Below are positions 26,865-38,500 of a stretch of DNA of 64,000 bases, in pieces. Both the position numbers and the translations under genes were made by a program. Source of the stretch: Bacillota bacterium (GTDB lineage Bacteria; Bacillota; Clostridia; Acetivibrionales; DSM-1351); contig JAEYHZ010000036.1 in assembly GCA_023409265.1 (NCBI GenBank), forward strand, positions 186,001 to 250,000. Reading direction: 5' to 3'. The notes beneath the pieces were generated by a model. That model was not told the DNA's origin. It saw nothing but the letters and a program-made list of their open reading frames with translations, and did no database searches. The first letter of the stretch is position 1. The number at the start of each line of letters is the position of its first letter.

Positions 26865-28136
26865 TCAGGCCTCAAGTTCAAAATCCTGGAACAGCTCAAA
26901 GGTCCCGGTCTCTTCGAAAATTTGAGTAAATCTCTCAGCTTGCTCCTCGGAAGGTGTTTTCTTTGTCCTGAATACAGATCTGAGCATTTCCAGAGCGTCT
27001 TCCATTTGCCTCTTTGAAGGCCGCTTTTTTTGTTTTTCCAGTTCTTCCTGCAATCTTTGAATTCTTTTATACGGTTCAATAACACCTTTTTGATATTCAT
27101 CATTATCCCAGTTATAATTTCGGGTGCACACAGCTGTCGCAAGACATCTGGTGACCACCGTCGGTGAGTTGGGATCATAAATGCCCGCACTTTCTGCACC
27201 TTCTGAAAGCTCGCCCTTCAAAAGCTCCGCATCTTCTTCCATATCAAAAGAGTAAGTTTTGATATCAGGGGCATTTTTCTTCATCAGATTTTTTAATACA
27301 TTTTTTGGACCAAGCTCCACAGCTGTACATATAGCATTTTGCTTAAGGAACAGCACCGATTCGGTCCATCTCACCGGACTCACAATTTGTGCAGCAAGAT
27401 TTTCATTAATAGAGGTGTGTCCTGTATAAGGCTGTGCCGTAACATTTGACAAAACCGGGTATTTAAGCTCCTTATAGGTATATTTATAAAGTTCTGCTCT
27501 CAGTCTGTCTGCAGCCGGCTGCATAAGCGGGCTGTGAAAGGGTGCACTAACTTTTAACGGTATGATATTCGCTCCCAGCTTCTTTAATTTTTCACCGACA
27601 GCATTTACTGCAGAAGTATGGCCGGATATAACTATCTGGTCAGGTGAATTGTAATTTGAAACTACGACGACTTCTTTGCCGCCGGCATATGTACCGCATT
27701 CCTTTTCAATCAATTCCCTGTCAATCCCGCTGACGGCTGCCATTACACCAATTCCCTGCGGAACGGCCTCCTGCATGAACCTTCCTCTTTCACGCACAAT
27801 TTTTACGGCATCGGAAAAATCCATGCCTCCTGCACAGACCAGCGCTGAAATCTCCCCAAGACTATGTCCTGCCAGATAGGAGGGTTCTATTCCGTATTCT
27901 TCCATAAAAACTCTGAAAGCAGCTACACTCGCAGTTAACAGAGCAGGCTGCGTATTCTCCGTTTTTGTTAATTCTTCAATTGAGCCTTCAAAACAAAGTT
28001 TGCTCAAATTAAATTCAAGTGCGTCATTAGCTTCCTCAAAGGTTCTGGCTGCAGAAGTATAAATATCACAAAGTTTTTTACCCATTCCCACATATTGTGC
28101 TCCCTGTCCGGGAAATAAAAATGCAGTTTTCTTCAT
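26865..28136 (-). CDS. Discrete (trans-acting) malonyl acyltransferase with C-terminal extension
   Basis: The protein has 423 residues. The FabD-like AT domain (about 1-300) has FLFPGQGAQYVGMG, the nucleophile GHSLGE and the His in SAPFHSPLM, consistent with malonyl specificity. The last ~110 residues are an extra segment with a likely coiled coil (RIQRLQEELEKQKKRPSK) and an acidic end, not part of the catalytic fold. Its start directly follows the stop of the preceding gene. The two downstream PKS proteins have no AT, so this enzyme very probably loads their carrier proteins in trans. The extension may mediate docking; that is inference. Confidence 0.92.
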   Translation of the reverse strand: MKKTAFLFPGQGAQYVGMGKKLCDIYTSAARTFEEANDALEFNLSKLCFEGSIEELTKTENTQPALLTASVAAFRVFMEEYGIEPSYLAGHSLGEISALVCAGGMDFSDAVKIVRERGRFMQEAVPQGIGVMAAVSGIDRELIEKECGTYAGGKEVVVVSNYNSPDQIVISGHTSAVNAVGEKLKKLGANIIPLKVSAPFHSPLMQPAADRLRAELYKYTYKELKYPVLSNVTAQPYTGHTSINENLAAQIVSPVRWTESVLFLKQNAICTAVELGPKNVLKNLMKKNAPDIKTYSFDMEEDAELLKGELSEGAESAGIYDPNSPTVVTRCLATAVCTRNYNWDNDEYQKGVIEPYKRIQRLQEELEKQKKRPSKRQMEDALEMLRSVFRTKKTPSEEQAERFTQIFEETGTFELFQDFELEA

Positions 28137-30455
28137 TTAAATCATCCTTTCAATAAGTATTTTGATTAGATTAATATAATTTGAAAGCAGTTCCTCCACC
28201 TTTTCTTTTCTAAGCCTTTTTGAATTGTAATCACAGATTATGGAAATAGCCTCACTTTTGTCATCAATCTTCATTATGATGTCGTAATTCTCCAGAAACT
28301 CGGCTTTCTCAACAGCCTGGTTTGTGAGCATGGCCATAATGGAATTTTCCGTTTTATTAAGCTGCATGGAGCCTGCCAGCTTTATAGGATATGTATCTGA
28401 CTCGGACGCATTTAATCGATCTGCTGAAACTGTTTTAAAAAGCTCACCAAAATCTGAAATACTCTCCATATTAATACTAAGCGGATATACAAGTTCATTG
28501 CAGTTAATCATCGTTTGAACCGTAACCTGCTGCTGCCCGATGGTCTCAGATAAAAGATATATGTAAATTGCCAGCAGTGCATCAATTTCTTCTATTCCAA
28601 TATCGGAAGCAACTTCTTGAAGCTTGTCCCAATCTTCATCACAAATATTGGCCTTAAGGGCAATTTCCTCGTTTTCCTCATCCCCGTTTATAAAGAAATC
28701 AAGGGGCAGGGGCAATAGAGGTACAGTTACACTGATATCTTCTGTACTGTTGTCTATAACTTTTCCTTCAATATAGTCAGCCAAACCTGATATGGTGGGG
28801 TATGAGAAAAGTTTGGCAATAGTCAGCTTTCCCGGATAAATTTTCTCTATTGCCTCATGCATTCTTACCAGTCTCAGAGAATTTCCTCCAATTTCAAAAA
28901 AGTTGTCGTTTACCCCAAGCCTGTCACAGTTTAATACTTCTTTCCAGATAGTTATGAGCTTTTCCTCAATTTCAGTATAACTTTCCTGCTGATAATTACT
29001 TATCTTCAAATCACTTAAGGCAATTCCGGGATTTTTTATTACCTCCCGGAGAATATATAAATAATTCTCCTTCATACTCTGCACAGTTTCTTCATTAAGC
29101 GAATTAGCATTGTACTTTAAAGTACCTCCAAGTGCCTGATCTGTTTCTTTTAATGAAAAAACCACTGCTTTGCCGTTGAGCCAATAATCGCCGTAAATAA
29201 CCCGGACTGTCAGTTCACCGGATTTCCTTAAAAAAGCTGTCTCATTATTTAATAAGAACATGTTCCTGCAAACGGGACTATTCAGAGATATCTTTTCTCC
29301 ACCCGGTTCCGTTTGAGCCCACGCCAAAGGAAAATCCTGATAAGTACAGGTTTCAAGCACCTCAGCCTTAACACTGCTTAAAAGCTCTCTGAAATTCATG
29401 TTATCAGTAAAATCAATTAAGAATACAATTTCATTTTCAAAAGGCCCTATCAGCTTCTCAAGTTCCACACTGTTCCTGCTTTCGGCAAGAGTGCCGATAC
29501 GAATCTCTTTTTGCCGGTCAGATTTATAAAGCAGGCAGTAGAATGCAGTTAACAATAGTGTATACAACGTGACGTCCTCACGTCTGCACATCAATTTCAA
29601 TTCTTTGAGCACATCAGGCAGTATCTGTAATGAAACCATTCCCAAAGTGTTCTCATTTGCCCCCGTATTGGTACCCTCGGATAAATACGGCTTGCAGAGA
29701 GCCATCCTTTTGAGCTTTTTCCTCCAATAGTCAAGTGACTTCGAGTACATACCTTCAGACCACAGCTCTCTTTGCCAGCAGGCGTAATCTCCGTATTGTA
29801 CCGGTAAATCCTCCAATTCGGAGCCCTTTCCCGTACTGTAACACTCATAAAAACAAGTCATATCATTTAGAAACACATTTATTGAGGGAATATCGAAAAT
29901 CAATGGATGGGCTTTTATCAACAAATAATGTTCTCCTTCAAAAGCAACAAGTAATCTGAACTTGACAAGCGGACCCTTTTCAAGATTCCAGGAGGTATTT
30001 TTCAAATCATCAGCGATGAACCTTTCTGCAGCAAAAACCTTTTTCTCCAGGTACTTTCCCTCAATATCAGCTGATTCAACATATAATCCGGGACTTTGAC
30101 TTTCAGCTTGAACATTTATATTATCATTGGATTGAAACACATAGTTAAGTATCTTATGACGTTTGGAAACAGTAATAATGCTTTTTTCCAGGCTTTCAAA
30201 GTCAAGCCGTCCCTTCAGCATTACCATGCAGGTTATACTGTCCCGGGAACGTAAACCGTTCCCGGAACTTATACCGTCATCCCAAAGTCCTTGTTGGATA
30301 CCTGACAGCGGATAACAGCCGTCCCTGCTTTTGTAAGGCATTATTCTTTTATGTGTTTCCAGCTTGTTTTTGATAACCTTTTCACTGATTTTTTTCTTTA
30401 ATAGCTCCAATTGCTCCGGAGATAAAGCTGCAGCTTTTTTCGAAAGGTTTTCCAT
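28137..30455 (-). CDS. NRPS-like protein: degenerate C domain, carrier protein, divergent C-terminal lobe
   Basis: From ATG 30455 (AGGGGG upstream; the longer TTG frame to 30479 is less likely) the protein is 772 residues. Residues ~40-470 resemble a condensation domain, but the HHxxxDG motif is HPLIFDI (29891-29911): the second His and the Gly are lost, so condensation is not expected. A carrier domain follows (EIGGNSL, Ser near 520) and looks functional. Residues ~590-770 look like a second, shortened condensation-type lobe without an active-site motif. There is no A domain. It lies between the reductase and the discrete AT, and might offer a carrier in trans, for example to replace the dead ACP of the 32548 protein. 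Confidence 0.75.
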   Translation of the reverse strand: MENLSKKAAALSPEQLELLKKKISEKVIKNKLETHKRIMPYKSRDGCYPLSGIQQGLWDDGISSGNGLRSRDSITCMVMLKGRLDFESLEKSIITVSKRHKILNYVFQSNDNINVQAESQSPGLYVESADIEGKYLEKKVFAAERFIADDLKNTSWNLEKGPLVKFRLLVAFEGEHYLLIKAHPLIFDIPSINVFLNDMTCFYECYSTGKGSELEDLPVQYGDYACWQRELWSEGMYSKSLDYWRKKLKRMALCKPYLSEGTNTGANENTLGMVSLQILPDVLKELKLMCRREDVTLYTLLLTAFYCLLYKSDRQKEIRIGTLAESRNSVELEKLIGPFENEIVFLIDFTDNMNFRELLSSVKAEVLETCTYQDFPLAWAQTEPGGEKISLNSPVCRNMFLLNNETAFLRKSGELTVRVIYGDYWLNGKAVVFSLKETDQALGGTLKYNANSLNEETVQSMKENYLYILREVIKNPGIALSDLKISNYQQESYTEIEEKLITIWKEVLNCDRLGVNDNFFEIGGNSLRLVRMHEAIEKIYPGKLTIAKLFSYPTISGLADYIEGKVIDNSTEDISVTVPLLPLPLDFFINGDEENEEIALKANICDEDWDKLQEVASDIGIEEIDALLAIYIYLLSETIGQQQVTVQTMINCNELVYPLSINMESISDFGELFKTVSADRLNASESDTYPIKLAGSMQLNKTENSIMAMLTNQAVEKAEFLENYDIIMKIDDKSEAISIICDYNSKRLRKEKVEELLSNYINLIKILIERMI

Positions 30456-30487
30456 CACAAATCCCCCTGTCTTCAACAAAATTATAC

Positions 30488-32428
30488 TTAGATAACTGAC
30501 CCTATCCTGAATCCCTCATGGATTGCATCACCGATTTTACGGGGATTATTGCAGTCCCCGATGGAATAAATCTCCTGAACCCTGTCACCTAATTTTTTGG
30601 TTAGGTCATTTTTAGGTTTTACTCCAAGAGCAATGATGACAGTATCAGCCTTAATCTCTTTTTTCTGCTTGCTTATATCCTCAACCAGCATGCCTTCCGA
30701 GGTAAATGCTTTGATTGTATTACCTGTAAGTATATTTATTCCGGCTTCCTGCAGCAGTTTTAGTATTGTTTTCCTGCTTATGGGATTAACATCTGTTGCA
30801 ACGGCAGACAGTCTTTCTACGATCGTTACTGATTTACCTTTATTTGCCAGATATATAGCAGCCTCACACCCTTTAATTCCCCCTCCGGCAATAGCCACTG
30901 AATTGCCCAGGTCTTTTTTACCCAAGAGAAAATCAAGGATAGATATGTTTTTTTCATTTTCAATACCTGGTATTAATGGAATCACGGGAACTGCACCTGT
31001 AGCTGTAATAACTACATCCGGCTTCATCTGCTCAATGAATGGCAGCTTGACTTCACATCCCAGCAAAACCTTGACTCCTGATTTTCCAACCTGATTTACC
31101 AGATATGCTGTAAAATCAGCGATTGCTTTTTTGACCGGAATTGCAGCAGCTGCAACCAGCTGCCCGCCAAGTTCATTTTCCTTTTCACAGAGAGTTACGT
31201 TATGCCCTCTCAACGAAGCTATTCTGGCTGCTTCCATACCTGCGGGTCCTCCGCCTATGACCAGCACATTTTTAGTTTTGAGCTTTTTAGGTAATTGATA
31301 AGCTGTCTCTTCTCCCAGAATAGGATTAACCGAGCAAGTAGAAACTATTTTACCTACACAATGCTCATTACAAATCAAACAGCTTCGAATGTCTTCAGTT
31401 TTTCCTTCCTCTGCCTTGTTTGACCAGTCGGGGTCAGCCAGAAGGCTTCTTCCAAGCCCGATAAAGTCGGCCATTCTGTCTGACAGAATTTTTTCAGCGG
31501 TTTCAGGACTTTTTATATTACCCACGGTTATCACCGGAATATCAACCGCACTCTTTATCTTTTCGGCCAGCTCTGTATAACAGGCTTCTCCCATATATTC
31601 AGGCGGTGTCATCCATATGTTGGCATCATAGCAGCCTGCATCTATATGAAGCACATCCGTTCCAAATGCCTCAAGTTTTTTAGCAATATCCACTGACTCT
31701 AGAATGGTACGTCCGCCTGCAATTTTGTGTTCACCTGACAGACGAACGCCGATTGCAATATCACTTCCCACTCTTTCACGTATTTCTTTGATTATTTCCT
31801 CTATAAATTTAAGCCTTTTTTCAAACGTTCCCCCATATTCGTCAGTTCTCTTATTCCACAAGGGTGTCATAAACTGATCAGCCAGATAACCGGTATGAGC
31901 ATGAATTTCTATCATATCAAAGCCTGCCTTTGCAGCTCTTTCAGCTCCGTCTCCGCACGCCTTCACAATTTTTCCTATTTCCTCCAGTGTCAGTTCCCTG
32001 CATATAATTTCCGGGTCGGTAAAGGCAGGTACCGGTGAAGGTGCAGCAGGAATTGCCTTCTTATTTGCTACGTAAGATTGCCGTCCCTGACCCGGTGAAA
32101 TCTGCATGGCAATTTTAGTTCCGTAACTGTGAACTGCCTCAGCCAATGCTTTTAATCCAGGTATCATCTTATCTGAATCACATGCAACAACCGGTGCTTC
32201 AGGCGGAATAAACGAAATCTCTGTCTCAGCAAGCACGCTCTCTGTTATAATCAACCCAACTCCACCTTTTGCACGCGCTTCATAATAATTTATATCTTTT
32301 TTTGAAAAACAGTGATCCTGTTGAGCGAAACCCATTGACATAGGTGCCATCACAACCCTGTTCTTAATTTCCAGCTTTCCTATTTTCCCGGGTGCAAACA
32401 GATTGGGAAATGGCTTTTTTTTCTCCAT
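30488..32428 (-). CDS. Old-Yellow-type 2-enoate / 2,4-dienoyl-CoA reductase (FMN, 4Fe-4S, FAD)
   Basis: The 646-residue length is typical. Residues ~1-365 form the FMN barrel (RVVMAPMSMG, then EIHAHTGYLADQF, NKRTDEYGG). An Fe-S binding stretch CLICNEHCVGK...CSVNP follows at about 340-365, then FAD and NAD(P)H Rossmann motifs (VIGGGPAGMEAA and IAGGGIKGCEAA). Such enzymes reduce alpha,beta-unsaturated acids or CoA thioesters in anaerobes. In this operon, where DH-containing modules lack ER domains, it is a good candidate for a trans-acting enoyl or dienoyl reductase of the chain or product; that link is inference. It is the first gene after the internal promoter at 32463-32490, with AGGAGG upstream. 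Confidence 0.88.
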   Translation of the reverse strand: MEKKKPFPNLFAPGKIGKLEIKNRVVMAPMSMGFAQQDHCFSKKDINYYEARAKGGVGLIITESVLAETEISFIPPEAPVVACDSDKMIPGLKALAEAVHSYGTKIAMQISPGQGRQSYVANKKAIPAAPSPVPAFTDPEIICRELTLEEIGKIVKACGDGAERAAKAGFDMIEIHAHTGYLADQFMTPLWNKRTDEYGGTFEKRLKFIEEIIKEIRERVGSDIAIGVRLSGEHKIAGGRTILESVDIAKKLEAFGTDVLHIDAGCYDANIWMTPPEYMGEACYTELAEKIKSAVDIPVITVGNIKSPETAEKILSDRMADFIGLGRSLLADPDWSNKAEEGKTEDIRSCLICNEHCVGKIVSTCSVNPILGEETAYQLPKKLKTKNVLVIGGGPAGMEAARIASLRGHNVTLCEKENELGGQLVAAAAIPVKKAIADFTAYLVNQVGKSGVKVLLGCEVKLPFIEQMKPDVVITATGAVPVIPLIPGIENEKNISILDFLLGKKDLGNSVAIAGGGIKGCEAAIYLANKGKSVTIVERLSAVATDVNPISRKTILKLLQEAGINILTGNTIKAFTSEGMLVEDISKQKKEIKADTVIIALGVKPKNDLTKKLGDRVQEIYSIGDCNNPRKIGDAIHEGFRIGSVI

Positions 32429-32462
32429 TTATTACTCCTCCTGCAATTAATAATCGACGCAT

Positions 32463-32490
32463 ATTATATCATCACTGTTACTGAAATCAA
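32463..32490 (-). promoter_or_regulatory. Internal promoter before the reductase gene
   Basis: In the only sizeable gap of the operon (32429-32547), the minus strand shows TTGATT, 16 nt, then TATAAT. A 14-bp palindrome GAAATCATGATTTC lies upstream at about 32517-32530. This could drive the reductase-to-glycosyltransferase part separately. Confidence 0.5.
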
Positions 32491-32547
32491 TTAAGGCTAA
32501 AAGCTTCGCCCTCTAGGGAAATCATGATTTCAGCCGATAGTAATTAA

Positions 32548-35500
32548 CTATTCATCCTCAAGCAATAAGGCAAGCTGTTCGGGATCAAGCGCGTCAATTT
32601 GCTTTTCAACAATCAATTCTGCCAATTCTCTGATGCTTGACTTTTCAAAAACCTGCTTCAGTTCAATTTCAACCTCAAATTGACTCCTTATCTGATTAAC
32701 CAGTTTAACTGCTGCAAATTCATCTCCTCCGATATCAAAGAAGTTATCTGTAGCAGCTATCTCATCCACCTCCAGTAAAAGGCTCCAAATTGCAGCTATT
32801 TCCCGCTCCATTCCCTGCTTGGGTTCTGCATGGTCATTTCTCATGGATTTATATGAAGCTGAATATTCCTTTGCGGTGGATGTGTGTTTTTTCAGCCAGT
32901 ATTTCTGACGCTCAAATGGATAAGTAGGCAGCACAAGGTTCCTTCTGGTTTCGTATTGGTAATATCGGTACCAATCAATATTTACACCTGACAACCAGCA
33001 TTTTCCCAGTGAAGCTGTGATATATCCTGCTTCGGAGACCGAACTATTGCTATCGGGAAGTGAACAGATAATTGATCTGTTCCTGTTGTCATCCGAAAGT
33101 CTTTCTGTCCAGAAATTCTTTTTATCTTCCGGTCCTAAAACAAGGAAAATTCTATCATAAGCTTTGAATATTTCCTCCAGGCCCTTATTTGAAGCAGGTA
33201 AGGGAGTATCCATCCAATAGCTCTGCTGTGTAGCTTCGGAGCTTTTAATCCAGTTCCCGCTTTTATTTGAAATAAAAGGTGTGGCAGGAGGATTGAAGGT
33301 TATTGACCCGGCTGCTTTCTCACCATCCAACAGCAGCTTTAGAGCATCCTCCGCTGAAACAACACCGGATATACACGCTGCAGTTATTTCTCCTGTCCCA
33401 TTTCCGATAAGCGCCTTGGGTTTTACACCCCACGACATCCACAACTGGGCAAGTGAGTATTCCACGGTAAAAGCAGTACAACACTCTATTGCTCTATCTG
33501 TAGCTTTATCGGTAGTTTTATTTTTTGTATTATTCTCAGGATAAAGGGCATCAAACAGATCGTATCCGGCCTTCGCCTTTACGTATTCGCTGCAGCGGTC
33601 CATACTCTCTTTAAAAACTCTCTCGGTACTGTAAAGCTCCCTCCCCGAATTGACATATTGTGTGCTTTCTCCCGTGAACATAAATACAATTTCTCTATTG
33701 TTTGAATTGATATTTGCATAGGATTCAGCACTAAAATCTATGGCTGAAAGCATGTCAATTACATTTTCATTATGGCTACAAACAGCCATAAACCTATGAT
33801 TAAATGCCTTTCTGCCTTTCTTAAGCGTGCAGGCAACATCCGCCATATTTATCTGCCGTTTTTCCTGTAAACAGCTAATCAAATTAGCTTTATAGTTTCC
33901 AAGCGCACTAAAGGTTTTTGCTGACAGAGTAAAAAGCTGATAAGGTCTCGATTCTCCTGAAGGGGTCTGCAGTGGCGCTTCCTCCAGAATAGCATGAACA
34001 TTTGTGCCTCCGATTGCGAAGTTATTAACCGCTGCCAGACGGGGAAGCTTATTTGTCTCCCAATCAATCAGCTTATTATTCACGTAAAACGGACTATTCT
34101 CAAAATCAATCCTTGGGTTTGGGGATTCAAAATGTATGGTAGGCGGAATAGCTTTATGCTGAAGTGCTAAAGCTGCTTTAACAATACCTGCCATACCTGA
34201 TACATGATCCAGATGTCCCAGGTTTGATTTTGAAGAGCCAATGGCACAGAACTGTTTTTCCTGAGTCTTTAATCTGAAAGCCTGGGTGAGAGCCTCCACT
34301 TCAATGGAATCTCCAAGGGGAGTTCCGGTTGCAAAAGCTTCAACGAAGCTTATAGCATCAGGACTGATTCCTGCCATCTCCTGCGCCTCAGCCACTACCT
34401 TTGCCTGCCCCTCAACACTTGGAGCCGTAAAACCTGCCTTCATTGCTCCATCGTTATTTATGGCTGAGGCTTTAATGACTGCATATATGTTATCCCCATC
34501 CCGCACAGCATCCTCCAGGCGCTTGACAACAACTACTCCTATTCCGTTTGCATGGACTGTTCCTCCGGCCTTTGCATCAAAAGGTCTGCAATGCCCATCC
34601 GGTGAAGGAAGTCCTCCTTCTTCATACAGGTATCCTATTCTTTGCGGTACTCGTATTTGCACTGCGCCGGCAAGCGCCATATCGCACTCACCATGTATCA
34701 GGCTTTGGCAGGCAGTGTGAATTGCAACCATTGAAGTTGAACAGGCTGTCTGGATGTTCATACTGGGGCCGTTCAGCTTCAGGTGATAAGATACCCTCTG
34801 TGCTACGAAATCACTTGAATTGGCGGCCAGGAGCGCCATTCTTTCCTTATAGTTGATCATCACCCCATGAGCACTGTGCTCATCTGTCATGTTATTGATC
34901 ATATACGTACTCATGGCAGCACCGCAGAATACACCGATACGCTCCTTGCAGCTCTCAGGGTCATATCCGGACCGCTCCAGTGCTTCCCAGGAACATTCCA
35001 GCATAAACCTCAGCTGCGGATCCATGCTTTCAGCTTCCTTGGGACTGTAGCCGAAAAAGCCTGCATCAAACAATTCAATATTGGCAACATCAGCTTCGGC
35101 CTTTACGAAATTCGGCATATTTAAGAGTTCTTCACTGCCTCCCGCCGCAAGAACATCTTCATCCGAGAAGAAGGATACCGATTCTATCCCATCTCTCAGG
35201 TTTTCCCAGTACTTCTCTGGTGAATCGGCTCCTGGAAATCTAAGCGCAATACCTATGATAGCAACATCTGTATTACTATCCCGGTTTAATGACTGCCTTC
35301 TGGTTTTTGCACGCTGTATTCCACTTTCCAGATCCGCTTCTGCCTCATTGCCGCTGTTTATAAACCTGGCAAGTGCACTTACTGTGGGATATTTAAACAT
35401 ATCCAGCATTGTAATATCACTGTTGAATATATCCCTAAGCTTTGTATGCACCTGGGTCATGAGCAGGGAATGTCCCCCCAGGTCAAAGAAATTATCATTG

Positions 35501-38500
35501 ACTCCCACCCTCTCAACCTTAAGAACCTCCTGCCATATCCCGCAAATTGTCTTTTCCGTTTCATTCTGCGGAACGGAATCAGTTTCAGCCTTTCCAGCTT
35601 TTGCAGTCTCAGGCATGGGAAGCAGCAGGCGGTTTATTTTTCCGTTGGGTGTCAGAGGCAATGCCTCCATTTTTACAAAAGCTGATGGAAGCATATACTC
35701 AGGAAGCTCTGCTTTCAAATGATTTCTAAGATCTCCATCTGCTATGGCAAGCACACCGGTATTTGGAACAGTGTAATATGCAACCAGCCTTTTATCGTTT
35801 GAAGAAAACTCTTTTACTGCAACAACTACCTGATTAATGCCTGAATATTTGCTTAATACAGCTTCAATCTCACCCAATTCTATTCTGAAGCCTCTGATTT
35901 TTATTTGATGATCTGTGCGGCCAAGCACTTCAATTTGACCATCGGATAAAAAGCGTGCTACATCGCCTGTTCTATATATTTTTGCAGATGTCTCCTTAAG
36001 AAACGGGTTGGGAAGGAACTTTTCCTGTGTAAGCTCCGGCCTGTTCAAATATGCCCTTGCCAGCCCGTCACCGCCGATGAAAAGTTCCCCGGTGGCTCCT
36101 ATAACCACGGGCTTCAACCCCGGATCAAGTATATACATCTGAGTATTATCAATGGGTTTGCCTATTGTTATTCGATCCTGCCCGTCTTTTATTCTGCATA
36201 CCGACGACCATATGGTGGTCTCGGTAGGCCCATACATATTCCATAGGGAAGAACTCCGCTTTAAGAGCTGTTGTGCCAATTCCACAGGCAGGGGCTCACC
36301 GCCGCAAAGGATTTTGAGTTTTTTACTTCCCTGCCACCCTGCTCCCAGCATTAGTCTCCAGGTTGCAGGAGTAGCCTGCATGACTGTTATAGCATGCTTT
36401 TTGACGGCGTTAATAAGAGCTGCTCCATCCAGAACAGTTTCACGCTCGGCAATTACAACACAGGCACCAACGGTAATGGGAAGAAATAATTCCAATGCAG
36501 CAATGTCAAAACAAATTGTTGTTACTGACAGGAGTCTGTCATCCTCAACTATACCCGGTTCCTTACTCATGGATTTAAGGAAATTCACAACGGCCCCGTG
36601 TGGAATCTGAACACCCTTTGGTTTTCCTGTTGAGCCTGATGTGTAAATGGTATAGGCGAGATTTGTTCCGGTTATTTTGTTTTCCGGGTTATCTCTGCTT
36701 TCCTTGGCTATTGCCGTCCATTCTTCATCAATACAGACAATTTTGGCCCCCTGGCCGGAAATAGCGTCTGAAAGCTTCTGCTGTGTGATAATGAACGGCA
36801 TCCGGGCATCCTGAATCATGTATAGTATCCGTCCGGAGGGATATGCCGGATCTATGGGAATATATGTACTGCCGGCCTTGAGTATCCCCAGCTGGGCTAC
36901 AAGCTTATCTTCCGAGCGCTCGACACAAATACCAATGAACGTTTCAGGGCCGGCACCCATTTTTATTAAGTAATGGGACAACTGATTAGCCCTGGTGTTC
37001 AATTCGTTATATGTAAGCTTCCTGTCACCGAAAATTACAGCGGTATTATCAGGTGTCTTAAGAACCTGTTGTTCAAATAGCTGGTGAACACACAGGTCTT
37101 TGGGATATTCGACATAGGTATCATTCCAGGCATAAAGAATCCTTTGCTTTTCCTGTTCGGTAATGACAGGTATATCACTGATAGGTGCTTGGTGGTATTT
37201 CGGGGTATTTTCCAAAAGTGTTAAGAAGTGTTCTGTAAACCTGTCTATAGTACTCTTTTCAAATAAATCCGAAGAATACTCAAAGAAGCCTCTTATTATA
37301 TCGTCGGCTTTCCATAACTGAAGCTCTATGTCAAATCTTGCAGTACCGCTTTCCACCTCAAGAGAATCAAGTTTCAAACCCTGCATATGAATCTCGGGAA
37401 TTGCTTCGTTCTGATAGCTGAAGCATACCTGGTACAGGGGATTCCGGCTCAGATCCCTTTCGGGCTGCAATGCCTCAACTACATTCTCAAAAGGTATATC
37501 CTGGTGGTCATAAGCTCCACGCGTAGTTTCCTTAACCCTTTCCAGGAGTTCATCAAAACTTGGATTTCCCGATAATACGGTGCGTAACGCAAGTGTATTG
37601 ACAAAATAACCTATAAGACCCTCCAGCTCGGTTCTGTTGCGACCCGCAATTGGCGTACCGACAATAATTTCACTCTGTCCTGAGTACCTTTGAAGAATTA
37701 TTTTAAGTGCAGACAGCAGTATCATAAAGATAGTCGCACCCTTTTTCTGTGCAAGTTCATGTAATTCCCTTGACAGGCCGGAGGATATTTCAAAGTATTT
37801 TCTTGCTCCTCTATAGCCCTGTACGGGAGGTCTCTGATGATCTGACGGAAGCTCAAGGACAGACTGGCAGCCTTTTAATTTTTCTACCCAATAGTCCAAT
37901 TGCCTGTTTAGAGTTTCACCCTTTACCCATTCTCTCTGCCATATTGTGTAGTCTCCGTACTGAATGGCCGGTTCGGGTACAGCAGCAGTCCGACCTGAGG
38001 CAAGTGAAGTATATATAGCTGAGACCTCTTTCATCAATACCTGTAATGTCCAGCCATCCGATACTATATGGTGCATATTCAGACACAGCACATATTCATC
38101 ATCCTTAAGTCTGATCAGCATTACTCTCAAAAGAGGTCCATTGCTTAAATCATAAGGCTTCAGATTATCCTCGGTAATAATCTGCCGTACCTTATCCATC
38201 TGTTCATTGACCTTAAAACCGGTCAGATCCTTTATGGGCAATTCAATTTTCAATTCAGGCAGTATAACCTGAACAGGTTGACCCTCAGTCATTTTAAACA
38301 CTGTTCTCAAAACTTCATGGCGTTTAATTACCAGGTTAAAGCTGGCATTTAAAGCCTCCACGTCCAGCCTTCCCTTCATAAGAACGGCTGAGGGTATGTT
38401 ATAAGCCGGGCTTCCCGGATTCATCTGCTCCAAAAACCAGAGCCTCTGCTGAGCGAAGGACAAAGGTAATAAATCGGTTTCATTCCTTTTCTGTATAGCC

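Noticed and set aside
30456..30479. Longer N-terminus (TTG start) for the NRPS-like protein
   Set aside because: The AGGGGG ribosome binding site lies inside this extension and is correctly spaced for ATG 30455.
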